Positions 26,624 to 35,429 are shown, numbered from the stretch's first letter. The stretch is DNA of 64,000 nt from Brevundimonas sp. Root608 (GCF_001427825.1 NZ_LMGT01000009.1:88528-152527); one strand, 5' to 3'. The notes: generated by a model from the sequence alone, not told the origin. Program-made: numbers and translations.

Positions 26624-28494
26624 TGGATATGGCGGTACGGAGCGCGCGGGTCGCGCTCGTCGGCAATCCCAACAGCGGCAAGACCGCCCTGTTCAACGCC
26701 CTGACCGGAGCGCACCAGAAGGTCGCCAACTACGCCGGCGTCACCGTGGAGCGGAAGGAAGGACTGATCCGCGCGCCGGACGGCCGCGCCCTGTCTGTCC
26801 TCGACCTGCCGGGCACCTACTCCTTGCGCGCCCGCAGCCCCGACGAGGAGGTCACGCGCGATGCTGTCCTCGGCCGTCTGGCCGGCGAGACCCCGCCGGA
26901 CGTGATCGTCTGCGTCGCCGACGCGACCAATCTGCGTCTTATCCTGCGCCTGGTGCTGGAGCTGAAGGCGGTCGGCCGCCCGATGGTGCTGGCGCTGAAC
27001 ATGTACGACATCGCCCAGCGTCAGGGCCTGCGAATCGACCTGGACCGGCTGTCCGCCGAGCTGGCTGTCCCGACCGTCACTACGGTCGCCACCCGCAAGC
27101 GCGGCGTCGACGAACTGATCGCCGCCGTCGCGGGGGTGGTGGACGCCGCGCCGCAGATCGCCGCCAACGCCTGGGCGGCGCCCGACGCGGACGCCCTGCG
27201 CTGCGCGGCGCGCGAGGCCGAGCGGATCATGAAGGCCTGCGTCCGTCCGCCCGAACGGCCGGACACCCTGACCGGCCGGATCGACTCGGTCCTGCTGCAT
27301 CCGGTCGGCGGCCTCGTGATCCTGCTCGCCTTGCTGTTCGTCATGTTCCAGGCCGTCTTCGCCTGGGCCACGCCGTTGATGGACGGCATCGAGGGTGCGC
27401 TGGCGGCGCTGGGCGCCGTGGTCGCGACGGCGATCCCTGACGGGATCTGGCAGAGCCTGATCGTCGACGGCCTGATCTCGGGCGTCGGCAGTGTTCTGGT
27501 CTTCCTGCCGCAGATCCTGATCCTGTTCCTGTTCATCATCCTGCTCGAAGATTTCGGCTACATGGCCCGGGCGGCCTTCCTGATGGACCGGATCATGGGA
27601 GGAGCGGGCCTGCACGGCCGCGCCTTCATCCCCCTGCTCTCCAGTTTCGCCTGCGCCATTCCGGGCATCATGGCGGCGCGGGTGATCGACTCGAAGCGCG
27701 ACCGCCTGACCACCATCATGGTCGCACCCCTGATGACCTGTTCGGCGCGCATCCCGGTCTACACGCTGATCATCGCCGCCTTCATCCCGAACCGGCAGGT
27801 CTGGGGCTTCGCCAGCCTGCAGGGACTGGTGATGTTCGGCCTGTACGCCTCGGGCATCATCAGCGCGCTCGCGGTCTCGTTCGTGATCCGGAAGGTGTTC
27901 TGGAGGGGGGCGGTCGAGCCCTTCATGATGGAGCTGCCGGCGTACAAGGTCCCCGACATGAAGAGCGTGCTGTTCAACCTGTGGATCCGGGCGCGCATCT
28001 TCCTGGAGCGGGCGGGGCGGATCATCCTGCCGCTGATGGTCGTGGTCTGGGCCCTGGCGACCTTCCCCTATCCGCCGGAGGGCGCGACGGGGCCGGCCAT
28101 CGACTACAGCTTCGCCGGCATGATCGGCCACGCGCTGGAGCCGATCTTCGCGCCGATCGGCTTCAACTGGCAGATGGTCATCGCCCTTGTGCCCGGCATG
28201 GCCGCGCGGGAGGTCGCCGTGGCGGCCCTCGGCACCGTCTACGCCGTGGCCGATCCGGAGAGCGCCACCAGCCTGCTGGGCGCCACCCTGGCGGCGCAGT
28301 GGTCGCTGGCGACGGGTCTCGCCTTCCTCGCCTGGTATGTCTTCGCGCCCCAGTGCGTGGCCACCCTGGGCGTAGTCAAGCGCGAGCTGAACTCGTGGAA
28401 ATGGATGTGGGTCATGGTGGCCTACATGTTCGGCCTGGCCTATCTGGCCGCCTTCGTCGTCTACCGGATCACGGTCGCCCTGGGCGGCGGCTGA
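26623..28494 (+). CDS. feoB: Ferrous iron transporter B
   Basis: A 623-residue Fe(II) transporter. The N-terminal G domain has G1 GNPNSGKT (residues 14-21), G3 DLPGTYSL (near 61) and G4 NMYD (near 126). A spacer helical domain and two Gate domains follow, with IPLLSSFACAIPGIMAAR containing the conserved cysteine-lined pore. The length is shorter than the 770-residue E. coli form but normal for alphaproteobacteria. There is no feoC. The gene is coupled to feoA, and two tRNA genes lie downstream on the other strand. Confidence 0.95.
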   Translation: MDMAVRSARVALVGNPNSGKTALFNALTGAHQKVANYAGVTVERKEGLIRAPDGRALSVLDLPGTYSLRARSPDEEVTRDAVLGRLAGETPPDVIVCVADATNLRLILRLVLELKAVGRPMVLALNMYDIAQRQGLRIDLDRLSAELAVPTVTTVATRKRGVDELIAAVAGVVDAAPQIAANAWAAPDADALRCAAREAERIMKACVRPPERPDTLTGRIDSVLLHPVGGLVILLALLFVMFQAVFAWATPLMDGIEGALAALGAVVATAIPDGIWQSLIVDGLISGVGSVLVFLPQILILFLFIILLEDFGYMARAAFLMDRIMGGAGLHGRAFIPLLSSFACAIPGIMAARVIDSKRDRLTTIMVAPLMTCSARIPVYTLIIAAFIPNRQVWGFASLQGLVMFGLYASGIISALAVSFVIRKVFWRGAVEPFMMELPAYKVPDMKSVLFNLWIRARIFLERAGRIILPLMVVVWALATFPYPPEGATGPAIDYSFAGMIGHALEPIFAPIGFNWQMVIALVPGMAAREVAVAALGTVYAVADPESATSLLGATLAAQWSLATGLAFLAWYVFAPQCVATLGVVKRELNSWKWMWVMVAYMFGLAYLAAFVVYRITVALGGG

Positions 28495-28504
28495 CCCGGG
28501 GCGA

Positions 28505-28580
28505 TGGTGCCGGCTGCAGGAATCGAACCCGCGACATCCAGTTTACAAAACTGGCGCTCTACCAACTGAGCTAAGCCGGC
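28505..28580 (-). tRNA. tRNA-Thr (anticodon UGU)
   Basis: A 76-base cloverleaf on the minus strand with encoded CCA. The acceptor stem GCCGGCT pairs with AGCCGGC, the D-loop contains TTAGCTCAGTTGGTAGAGC, and the TpsiC arm contains GGGTTCGATTCC. The anticodon arm is CCAGT-TTTGTAA-ACTGG with anticodon TGT. Only ten bases separate it from the feoB stop. Confidence 0.97.
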
Positions 28581-28691
28581 CGCCGTCCCGACGGGCGGCC
28601 CTTATGCTGGCGCGGCATGAAGGACGTCAAGATACCGGATTCGGCCCCGGGGCGACCGGCCGCTCGAGCGGCGCGTTGCGATTGGGGCCGG

Positions 28692-28781
<90 letters not shown>

Positions 28782-28866
28782 GCGGGGCCGTAGGACGCTT
28801 GGTCGAGCGAGCGGCTTCTCTAATGGGGACCGGGCCGCGCCGCAAGCGGGCGGTTGAGAAATCGCG

Positions 28867-29808
28867 TCAGCGCTGCGCGGGCAGCGGCAGGCCGAGGGCC
28901 TCGCCGGTCGAAAGGTCGCCGTCGATGACGCGGAAAAGTTCGGCAGGGCGGCCGCCGGTCGCCGCGGAAAGGCGGCCCGTGGGCTCGACCAGGCCGGTGC
29001 GTTCGACGCCGCGGCGGAAGTTCTGCTTGTGCAGGGACAGGCCGGCGACGGCCTCGGCCGCGATCTGGAGCTCGGACAGGGTGAAGGCGGGGGGCATGAG
29101 GTCGAAGAGGACGGGGCGGTATTTCAGCTTGCTGCGCAGGCGGCCCAGGCCGGTGGCGAGGATCCGGCGGTGGTCCGAGGCCATGGCGCGGCCGGGGGCG
29201 CCGGGAAGGGGCGGGCGTTCCTGATCGCGGGCGGCCTCGGCGACCAGTCCGGCCTCGTAGAGCAGTTCGTAGCGGTCTAGGACCTGACCCTCGTTCCAGC
29301 GGTGGGCGGGGGTGGTGGCGAAGAGGGTTTCGATGCGGGCCAGGCGCCGGGGATCAGCCCCGGCCCAGGCGGTCAGCCCGGCGATAAGGGGGGCGACGCA
29401 GGCGGGCGCGCCGTCGCGGCGGTCTTCCCAGGGGAAGATTTCGAGCACGGGGGTCCAGCGGGCCTCGGCCTGGGGCGCGTCGGCGGCATCGGCGGTGAGG
29501 GCCAGATAGCCGACCGAGACCTCGCGGCGACGTTCGGGACCGGGGGTGGCGCGGGGGCTGGCCCGGCCCAGGTCGCCGAAGGTGTAGAGCTGTTCGACGA
29601 AGCCGAGGCTGAAGCCGGTCTGGGCGGTGACAAAGTCGCGCAGGGCCCGTTCGAAGGTGCGGTCACGGGCCGGGTCGAACGGGCCGAAGGGCAGGGCGGC
29701 GGCGCCGTCCTCGCCGGTGGTGGTCAGGACGCAGGCCTTGCGGTCGCGGAGCGCGATGACGACGGCCGAGAGGCCGATGCGGACGCCCTGTTCGTCCGGA
29801 CCCGCCAT
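28867..29808 (-). CDS. NrtR-like Nudix-fold regulator
   Basis: A 313-residue protein with a Nudix-like N-terminal half (IGLSAVVIALRDRKACVLT) and a C-terminal winged helix typical of NrtR regulators (FTLSELQIAAEAVAGLSLHK, then NFRRGVERTGLVEPTG). The catalytic Nudix box is degenerate: where REUxEExG is expected the sequence reads FERALRDFVTAQTG, so hydrolysis is unlikely. NrtR proteins sense ADP-ribose and repress NAD metabolism genes. An unusually long middle part separates the halves. Its start is two bases after the stop of the HD gene. The target genes are unknown. Confidence 0.75.
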   Translation of the reverse strand: MAGPDEQGVRIGLSAVVIALRDRKACVLTTTGEDGAAALPFGPFDPARDRTFERALRDFVTAQTGFSLGFVEQLYTFGDLGRASPRATPGPERRREVSVGYLALTADAADAPQAEARWTPVLEIFPWEDRRDGAPACVAPLIAGLTAWAGADPRRLARIETLFATTPAHRWNEGQVLDRYELLYEAGLVAEAARDQERPPLPGAPGRAMASDHRRILATGLGRLRSKLKYRPVLFDLMPPAFTLSELQIAAEAVAGLSLHKQNFRRGVERTGLVEPTGRLSAATGGRPAELFRVIDGDLSTGEALGLPLPAQR

Positions 29809-29810
29809 GG

Positions 29811-30455
29811 CTATTCCGTATGCCAGGCGTCGGGGGCGGGGACGACGCCGGTGGCCTCGGCGAGGACGCGATAGCGTTCGAGGTAGCGTTGCTGGGCCAC
29901 GGGGGCGGGCAGGGGGTCGATGACCAGGTCGTAGCCGGCCGGCGGGGCTCCGAACAGGGTCAGGCCCTCCTTCCTGCTGAAGCCCGCCAGCTGGGTGGCT
30001 TCGAAATAGGCGCAGGCGACGTCGGCCTTCTTGATCAGGGTCTTGATCTCGACCGGATTCTTCGGCGGGAGGCCGAAGCGGAGGTGGATGGCGCCCTCCA
30101 GCCGGGCCTCGAAGGCCTTGTAGTTGACGCCCAGCGCGGCCTTGAAGGGCGAGATCATGTCGCCGATGACGTATTCCGAGGCGTCATGGAGCAGGGCGGC
30201 GAGCCGCCATTTCGGTTCGAGGCCCGGCTTGATGTGGGCGGCGATCTCCTCGACGACGCAGGAGTGCTGGGCGACGGAGAAGGCGTGTTCGCCGACGGTC
30301 TGGCCGTTCCAGCGGGCGACGCGGGCCAGGCCGTGGGCGATGTCCTCGATCTCGATGTCGAAGGGCGAGGGGTCGAGCAGGTCAAGGCGGCGGCCGGACA
30401 GCATGCGCTGCCAGGCGCGCGGCGGTTTCGCGGAAGGGCGGGGCTTTACGGCCAA
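29811..30455 (-). CDS. HD-domain protein (YfbR-like phosphohydrolase)
   Basis: A 214-residue HD-superfamily metal phosphohydrolase. GQTVGEHAFSVAQHSCVV carries the first histidine, ALLHDASEYVIGDMISPFK the HD pair and following acid residues. This is the arrangement of YfbR-like 5'-nucleotidases acting on deoxynucleoside monophosphates. TTG 30455 is chosen because it has AGGA about seven bases upstream; an ATG at 30494 lacks a Shine-Dalgarno. It lies two bases upstream of the Nudix regulator gene, so the two are cotranscribed. Substrate inferred from family. Confidence 0.82.
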   Translation of the reverse strand: MAVKPRPSAKPPRAWQRMLSGRRLDLLDPSPFDIEIEDIAHGLARVARWNGQTVGEHAFSVAQHSCVVEEIAAHIKPGLEPKWRLAALLHDASEYVIGDMISPFKAALGVNYKAFEARLEGAIHLRFGLPPKNPVEIKTLIKKADVACAYFEATQLAGFSRKEGLTLFGAPPAGYDLVIDPLPAPVAQQRYLERYRVLAEATGVVPAPDAWHTE

Positions 30456-30536
30456 GGTCTGATCCTGCTGTCGTGGGCAGGGTTGGTGACGCATCGGGGC
30501 GATGCGATCAAGGGCGAAGCCGGGCCGCCGGGCCGC

Positions 30537-31472
30537 TTATTCGCCGACGTTGAGGGTGACCAGGTCCTTGGCGTCCTCGAAGGCGCGGTTGCGGTTGGTG
30601 TCCCTGGAGCGGACCGCGGCGACAACCAGAGGCCCGCCGACCGGGCCCCGGGCCTCATAGCCGACCAGGCGCCAGCCCGATTCCGAGTCGCGGCTGTCGG
30701 TCAGGATCCAGCTGGCGCGGGTGGCCTCGCCGCTGGCGCTGGTGCGGATTTCGGCGGCGTTGTTCAGGGCGTTGACGCTGACGCTGTCGCCGCTTCCGCC
30801 GCCCGCCGGCGAGGAACCGGTGACGCGGGTCGCGCCGTCGCTGTCGCTGGCGTTGATGTGGAAGCCGCCGATGCGGACGCTGGCCTGATCGCCCCGGGTC
30901 TCGATGTGCATGCCCGGAAGGCGAACGGAGGCGTCGTCGCCGGCGGCTTCGATCCTGACGCCCGGCGCCCGGACGGAGGCGCGGTCGGCGGCGCCGGCGG
31001 CGCGATCGGCCTGGGCGGCGGCCTGGTCCGCCGCGCCCGCGGCGGCGTCGGCGGCCACGGCGGCCGTATCGGCGGCGGCCTGGGCGGCATCGGCGCGGAC
31101 GCGGGCCTTTTCGGCGTCGGCCGAGGCCCGGAGCTCGGCGGCGGCGGCGGGCAGCGAGCCCGACAGGCGGGTTTCGAAGGCCTTCAGGGCATCGGCGGGA
31201 TTTGTCCCGTCCAGGCTGACGAGATGCAGGCTGACCTCGGCGCCCTTGGGTCCGACATAGGTGCAGACCTTGCCGCCGTCCTGGGCCGAGCCCTTGCGGG
31301 TCAGGGAGCCCATGGTCTGGGGGCATTGCAGGGCGTCGACGACCTTGAGCACGCCCTTGGCGTCATTGTTCTCGGTGCGGGTCGAGGAGATGCGCACGGA
31401 GTCGCCGTCGCAGGCGGACGTCAGCGCGGCGAAGGCGCAGACGGTCGGGATGAGAAAGGGACGAAGGGTCAT
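30537..31472 (-). CDS. Lipoprotein with alanine-rich coiled coil and three 16-residue repeats
   Basis: A 311-residue protein of no family I recognise. The signal sequence ends with the lipobox LTSAC (near residue 20). A globular part containing CPQTMGSLTRKG and CTYVGPKG has two cysteines that could pair. Then an alanine-rich helix (about 107-160, AAADTAAVAADAAAG) resembles a Lpp-type coiled coil. Three tandem units follow, beginning ASVRAPGVRIEA, ASVRLPGMHIET and ASVRIGGFHINA. The C-terminal part has WILTDSRDSESGWRLVGYEA. ATG 31472 has AGGA nine bases upstream. It is probably anchored to a membrane and oligomeric, but that is inferred. Confidence 0.8.
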   Translation of the reverse strand: MTLRPFLIPTVCAFAALTSACDGDSVRISSTRTENNDAKGVLKVVDALQCPQTMGSLTRKGSAQDGGKVCTYVGPKGAEVSLHLVSLDGTNPADALKAFETRLSGSLPAAAAELRASADAEKARVRADAAQAAADTAAVAADAAAGAADQAAAQADRAAGAADRASVRAPGVRIEAAGDDASVRLPGMHIETRGDQASVRIGGFHINASDSDGATRVTGSSPAGGGSGDSVSVNALNNAAEIRTSASGEATRASWILTDSRDSESGWRLVGYEARGPVGGPLVVAAVRSRDTNRNRAFEDAKDLVTLNVGE

Positions 31473-31571
31473 CGTCGGGAGTCCTTTACGTGGTCTCATC
31501 CTGAGCGGGCCGGGCCGATAATCCAGTGAAATCGCGGTAAGGCGGGTGTTCAAACCGGTCCCCTGATGTGT

Positions 31572-32444
31572 TCAGCCGCCGGGCCGCGCGCCTTCGCGAC
31601 GGCTGAGGAAGGCGAGGCGTTCGAACAGGTGGACGTCCTGCTCGTTCTTCAGCAGGGCGCCGTGCAGGGGCGGGATCAGCTTGTTGGGCGACTTTTCGCG
31701 CAGGGTTTCGGGGTCGATGTCGTCGACCAGCAGCAGCTTGAGCCAGTCGAGCAGTTCCGATGTCGAGGGCTTCTTCTTCAGGCCCGGCGTGTCGCGGATT
31801 TCGTAGAAGGTCTTCAGCGCTTCCGAGACGAGGCGCGGCTTGATGCCGGGGAAATGGACCTCGACGATGGCCCGCATCGTCGCGTCGTCGGGGAAGCGGA
31901 TGTAGTGGAAGAAGCAGCGGCGCAGGAAGGCGTCGGGCAGTTCCTTCTCGTTGTTGGAGGTGATGATGACGACGGGGCGGACCTCGGCGCGGATCGTCTC
32001 ATCCGTCTCCTGGACGTAGAATTCCATGCGGTCGAGTTCCTGCAGAAGGTCGTTGGGAAACTCGATGTCGGCCTTGTCGATCTCGTCGATCAGCAGGACG
32101 GGGCGTTCGGGGGCGGTGAAGGCCTCCCACAGCTTGCCGGGCTTGAGGTAGTTGCGGACGTCGTGGACGCGTTCCTCGCCCAGCTGGCTGTCGCGCAGGC
32201 GCGAGACGGCGTCGTATTCGTACAGGCCGTTGTGGGCCTTGGTCGTTGACTTGATGTGCCAGGTGATGAGGGGCGCGTTCATGGCGCGCGCGATCTCATA
32301 GGCCAGGACGGTCTTGCCGGTGCCGGGCTCGCCCTTGATCAGCAGCGGGCGTTCGAGGGCCACGGCGGCGTTGACCGCGATCTTCAGGTCGTCGGTGGCG
32401 ATGTAGTTGGAAGTGCCTTCGAAACGATCGGACGAACGGGACAT
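31572..32444 (-). CDS. MoxR-family AAA+ ATPase
   Basis: A 290-residue single-domain AAA+ ATPase of the MoxR type. Walker A is KGEPGTGKTVLA (near residues 37-48), Walker B PVLLIDEIDKAD, sensor 1 VIITSNNEKELP, then FLRRCFFHYI with the arginine finger region. In this subgroup the gene is normally followed by a CoxE/VWA-domain gene, and the pair matures metalloenzymes or protein complexes. Here the downstream gene is the unrelated repeat lipoprotein, so the usual partner is absent from this locus. GGAG lies seven bases before the ATG. Confidence 0.93.
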   Translation of the reverse strand: MSRSSDRFEGTSNYIATDDLKIAVNAAVALERPLLIKGEPGTGKTVLAYEIARAMNAPLITWHIKSTTKAHNGLYEYDAVSRLRDSQLGEERVHDVRNYLKPGKLWEAFTAPERPVLLIDEIDKADIEFPNDLLQELDRMEFYVQETDETIRAEVRPVVIITSNNEKELPDAFLRRCFFHYIRFPDDATMRAIVEVHFPGIKPRLVSEALKTFYEIRDTPGLKKKPSTSELLDWLKLLLVDDIDPETLREKSPNKLIPPLHGALLKNEQDVHLFERLAFLSRREGARPGG

Positions 32445-32502
32445 GGACGGCTCCGGCAGGGGTCTGGTCCGGGTTAGCGAAGGCGGAGCGGGTAAACAAC
32501 GA

Positions 32503-32769
32503 TCATGTGGATACAGAGGCGGCCTCGTCTTCCTCGTTGGCGCGGCGTTCAGCGGCTTCCAGCTGGAACAGGGGCCTGGAGAGGACGAAGTCCTCGATAT
32601 CGACCGGATGGCCGGCGCGGACGATGCGCAGATACATTTCCTCGCGGTTCGACATGGGCTCGTATTCGCCGGTCGGCAGGCCCTCCAGGCGGATGAGTTG
32701 CAGCGCGCGGATGACGTCGCGATCGGTCAGCCGGGGTGATTTGCAGCGGGGCACGGGTTTCCTTTCCAT
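32503..32769 (-). CDS. Small hypothetical protein, 88 residues
   Basis: A short charged protein reading MERKPVPRCKSPRLTDRDVI, then a helix RALQLIRLEGL and EEMYLRIVRAGHPVDIEDFV. No signal or membrane segment. It lies 58 bases upstream of moxR on the same strand and may be cotranscribed with it. No good Shine-Dalgarno precedes ATG 32769; a later ATG (at MSNREEMYLR) is possible. I do not recognise the family. Confidence 0.5.
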   Translation of the reverse strand: MERKPVPRCKSPRLTDRDVIRALQLIRLEGLPTGEYEPMSNREEMYLRIVRAGHPVDIEDFVLSRPLFQLEAAERRANEEDEAASVST

Positions 32770-33264
32770 CAGGCATGGGTCGACGCGCTCTGGCGAAGGG
32801 CCGCCAAAGCTGGGGAGGGCGCGGGGCGACCGGGCTCGCCCGGTGCTTGTGTGTTTTACCGTTTCGACGAGACAGCCGCCCCGCGTCGTCGTTTTCCACG
32901 CGCGTGCCGGCCGCCGGCCCTGTTTGGGCCTTGCCGACGCCCGGACGGTTCCTTGCGGTCCCGGACGGGGGGAGACGTGCGGAAACATCAAGCGCCGCAG
33001 AGGTCCCGCACAAGAAGCGCGCGGCGAGCAGGCGGACGCCATCCATCGACGTCCTCAAGGACCCCCGGCGTAAGCGCCCCCGGGCTTCATCGCTCGACCA
33101 CAGCCCGCCGACATCGAGGAACGTGGATCCGACGCCCTCCCCACCGACGGGATGGACAAGATTATGAGGGGGTTTTCAGGGGTGCTGACAATTCCGTTTG
33201 GGAAAAGCGTAAGCAATTGAAGGGGCGGGATATTTTCTCGCCAATCCGACTATAGATTCGTGAT
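32770..33264. other. Gene-poor stretch of about 500 bases
   Basis: No convincing gene on either strand; the frames that stay open are arginine/proline-rich composition artefacts. Visible features are a perfect 16-base palindrome ACCGGGCTCGCCCGGT (32829-32844) followed by a T-rich stretch, and an AT-rich segment at about 33165-33260 that is unusual for this genome. It could hold a small RNA or the promoter region of the leftward genes; I see no match to tmRNA, 4.5S or RNase P RNA cores. Confidence 0.5.
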
Positions 33265-33408
33265 CCTTCCCCCATTTCGGGGAAGGTGGGCGGCGAAGCC
33301 GCTCGGATGGGGGCTCGTTCCGGCGCAACGATCATCGAAGGGCGCCCGCAACCGGCAGCCCCCATCTGTCTCGCTTCGCGAGCCACCTTCCCCCGAAATG
33401 GGGGAAGG
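33265..33408. repeat. Palindromic intergenic repeat, family A, copy 1
   Basis: The left arm (33265-33289, CCTTCCCCCATTTCGGGG...) and right arm (33383-33408) are inverted copies and each is itself a hairpin. Inner segments TCGGATGGGGG and CCCCCATCTGTCTCGCTTCG are shared with the copy at 47779-47937. No coding capacity. Confidence 0.85.
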
Positions 33409-33415
33409 GCCCACC

Positions 33416-34684
33416 TTAGTCTGCCCGGCGGATCAGCTCATCGGCCAGGTCGGCCGTCAGATAGCCGTCGGCCAGACGGCCCGTGGCGATCTGCCAGCGG
33501 CGCAGGGCGGCGCGGGTGTTGGCGCCGATGACGCCGTCGACGCCCTGGGTGTCGTAGCCGAGGGCGGTCAGGGCCCGCTGGGCGCCAATGCGCTGGTCGC
33601 GGGACAGGGGGGCGTCGTCGGGCCAGGTCGCCACCAGACCGGGCTTGCCGGCGATGCCGTCGGCGGTCAGGCCGATGGCAAGGGCGTAGGAGACCGAGTT
33701 GTTGTAGCGGCGGATCACATAGTGGTTGGGCAGGGCCAGGAAGGCCGGACCGCGCGCGCCCTGTGGCAGGAGAATGGTCGCCTCTTCCAGCGCCTCGGCG
33801 TCGGTCGGGGCGCCGCCGCGGGCCAGGGTGACGCCCCGCCCCGCCCAGTAGCGCCAGTCGTGGCGGGGCCCCTCGGCCTCGGCGTAGTCGAAACCGGAGG
33901 GCAGGACGACCTCATAGCCCCAGGCCTGGCCGCGCTTCCAGCCGGCCTGGGCCAGCAGATTGGCGGCGGAGGCGAGGGAATCGGCGTCCGAGCCCCAGAT
34001 GTCGACCTTGCCGTCGCCGCTCTGGTCGACGCCGAGGCGCAGATAGTTGTCGGGCATGAACTGGGTCTGGCCCATGGCGCCGGCCCAGCTGCCCTTCAGC
34101 CCCGCCCGGTCGCGGCGGCCGTCGACGACGATGTCCAGCGCGTCCTTCAGCTGGGCCTCGGCCCAGTCGCGGCGGCGGCCGTCGAAGGCGAGGGTGGCCA
34201 GCGAGCGGATGACGTCATAGTCGCCCTGGACGGCGCCGAAGCTGCTCTCATTGCCCCAGATGGAGACGAGAATCTCGGCCGGGACGCCGAACCGCTGAAC
34301 AACGTCCCACGGCACGCGGTCGGTGCGCTGGCGGCCCTGGGCGATGCGGGTGGCGGAGACGGCGGACTGGATATAGGCGCCGGCGGGCCGGCTGAACTCG
34401 GGCTGGTTGCCGTCAAGGCGGATGACGGAGGGGTCGGGAGTCAGGCCGGCCAGCTCGCGGGCGTAGGCGTCGCGGCGGACGCCGCCGTGGCGGGCCAGGA
34501 AGCCCTGTTTCCAGCCTTCGAACCCGGCCTGGTCCGCGGGCGCGGGCGTCGGCGCGGCCGGCGTGGGCGCGGAGGGACGGACGGGCGCCGGCGCCGGGGT
34601 CGGCCGCACGGGCGGCGCCTCCGGCAGCATGGGGGCGCAGGCGGCGACGGAGGCGATGAGAATGAGTCGAAGGCTGATACGCAT
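33416..34684 (-). CDS. MltB-type lytic murein transglycosylase with peptidoglycan-binding domain
   Basis: A 422-residue probable lipoprotein (signal ending SVAAC near residue 16), then a Pro/Ala linker. The SLT_2/MltB domain (about 55-345) carries the catalytic Glu in SIWGNESSFGAVQGDYDVI and AGAMGQTQFMPDNYLR. A C-terminal peptidoglycan-binding helical domain has QRALTALGYDTQGVDGVIG and NTRAALRRWQ. It should cleave glycan strands at the outer face of the wall. The stop lies just beyond a family A repeat. Confidence 0.92.
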   Translation of the reverse strand: MRISLRLILIASVAACAPMLPEAPPVRPTPAPAPVRPSAPTPAAPTPAPADQAGFEGWKQGFLARHGGVRRDAYARELAGLTPDPSVIRLDGNQPEFSRPAGAYIQSAVSATRIAQGRQRTDRVPWDVVQRFGVPAEILVSIWGNESSFGAVQGDYDVIRSLATLAFDGRRRDWAEAQLKDALDIVVDGRRDRAGLKGSWAGAMGQTQFMPDNYLRLGVDQSGDGKVDIWGSDADSLASAANLLAQAGWKRGQAWGYEVVLPSGFDYAEAEGPRHDWRYWAGRGVTLARGGAPTDAEALEEATILLPQGARGPAFLALPNHYVIRRYNNSVSYALAIGLTADGIAGKPGLVATWPDDAPLSRDQRIGAQRALTALGYDTQGVDGVIGANTRAALRRWQIATGRLADGYLTADLADELIRRAD

Positions 34685-34787
34685 GATGTAGCTGTAGAGT
34701 CCCCGGCGGCCGCCCCGTCATAACAAGTGCGCGAGGCGGGAAGCGTTGCTGCAATAGCGGCGCCATCCCCTGGTTCGCGTGCGAGAT

Positions 34788-35141
34788 CTAGCGCCTCAGG
34801 ATTTTCTCCATCGCCTTGCCCCTGGCCAGCTCGTCGATGAGTTTGTCGAGGTAGCGGATCTCGCGCATCAGCGGCTGTTCGATGGTCTCGACGCGGATGC
34901 CGCAGATCAGGCCGGTGATCAGGGACCGCGCCGGGTTCAAACTCGGCGCCTCGGCGAAGAAGGTCCGGATGTCCGACTTCTTCGCCAGTTGGGCCTCGAA
35001 CGCTTCCCGGGTGAAGCCCGTGAGCCAGCGGATGATCTGGTCGACCTCCTCCTTCGTGCGTCCCTTCCTTTCCGCCTTGGCGATGTAGTGGGGATAGACG
35101 CTGGCGAAGCTCATCCGGTAGATTCGGTGGTCGTCGGTCAC
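34788..35141 (-). CDS. DUF2200 protein
   Basis: A 117-residue cytoplasmic protein. [20 protein letters not shown], the [13 protein letters not shown] helix, [17 protein letters not shown] and the C-terminal [15 protein letters not shown] are the conserved DUF2200 core. GTG 35141 is chosen since GGAGAGG lies just upstream and the family begins at [11 protein letters not shown] 35153 is the alternative. Function of the family is unknown. It is divergent from rpmJ. Confidence 0.86.
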   Translation of the reverse strand: MTDDHRIYRMSFASVYPHYIAKAERKGRTKEEVDQIIRWLTGFTREAFEAQLAKKSDIRTFFAEAPSLNPARSLITGLICGIRVETIEQPLMREIRYLDKLIDELARGKAMEKILRR

Positions 35142-35211
35142 GATCCTCTCCATGCCGGGCGTCCGGGTCGCAGTCTGCCGCAACCGTGGGCAAAGTCACC
35201 TCAGTCGGCGG

Positions 35212-35240
35212 TTGACGATTCCGGGAAGCCTCTCTATACG
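35212..35240 (+). promoter_or_regulatory. Promoter of rpmJ
   Basis: TTGACG (35212-35217) and TATACG (35235-35240) are spaced by exactly 17 bases, a strong housekeeping-sigma match. It lies 63 bases upstream of the rpmJ ATG. Confidence 0.8.
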
Positions 35241-35303
35241 CACCGCTCCGCCGCAGGTTCTTCCCGCGGCTTTTCTGTTTTGCTTTGCCTCAGGACGACG
35301 ACC

Positions 35304-35429
35304 ATGAAGGTCCGCAGCTCGCTCAAGTCGCTCAAGACCCGCCACCGCGACTGCAAGGTCGTGCGCCGCAAGGGTGTTGTGTACGTGATCAACAAGACCG
35401 ACCCGCGCTTCAAGGCGAAGCAGGGCTAA
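35304..35429 (+). CDS. rpmJ: 50S ribosomal protein L36
   Basis: A 41-residue protein ([20 protein letters not shown] to FKAKQG), the alphaproteobacterial L36 of the form that has lost the zinc-binding cysteines (only one Cys remains). It is a late-assembling protein of the large subunit. Monocistronic, with its own promoter at 35212-35240 and an intrinsic terminator at 35471-35497. Confidence 0.96.
   Translation: MKVRSSLKSLKTRHRDCKVVRRKGVVYVINKTDPRFKAKQG

Noticed and set aside
26383..28131. Long antisense frame over feoB
   Set aside because: Composition artefact; feoB on the other strand has all GTPase and gate motifs.
32736..33255. Arg/Pro/Ser-rich frames on the + strand
   Set aside because: No Shine-Dalgarno, no domain pattern, and stop-free length is expected at this GC content.
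32770..33264. tmRNA, 4.5S RNA or RNase P RNA
   Set aside because: None of the conserved cores of these RNAs could be found.
35304..35429. A larger frame running through rpmJ from 34779
   Set aside because: Only the last 41 codons match L36, and a promoter lies directly before them.
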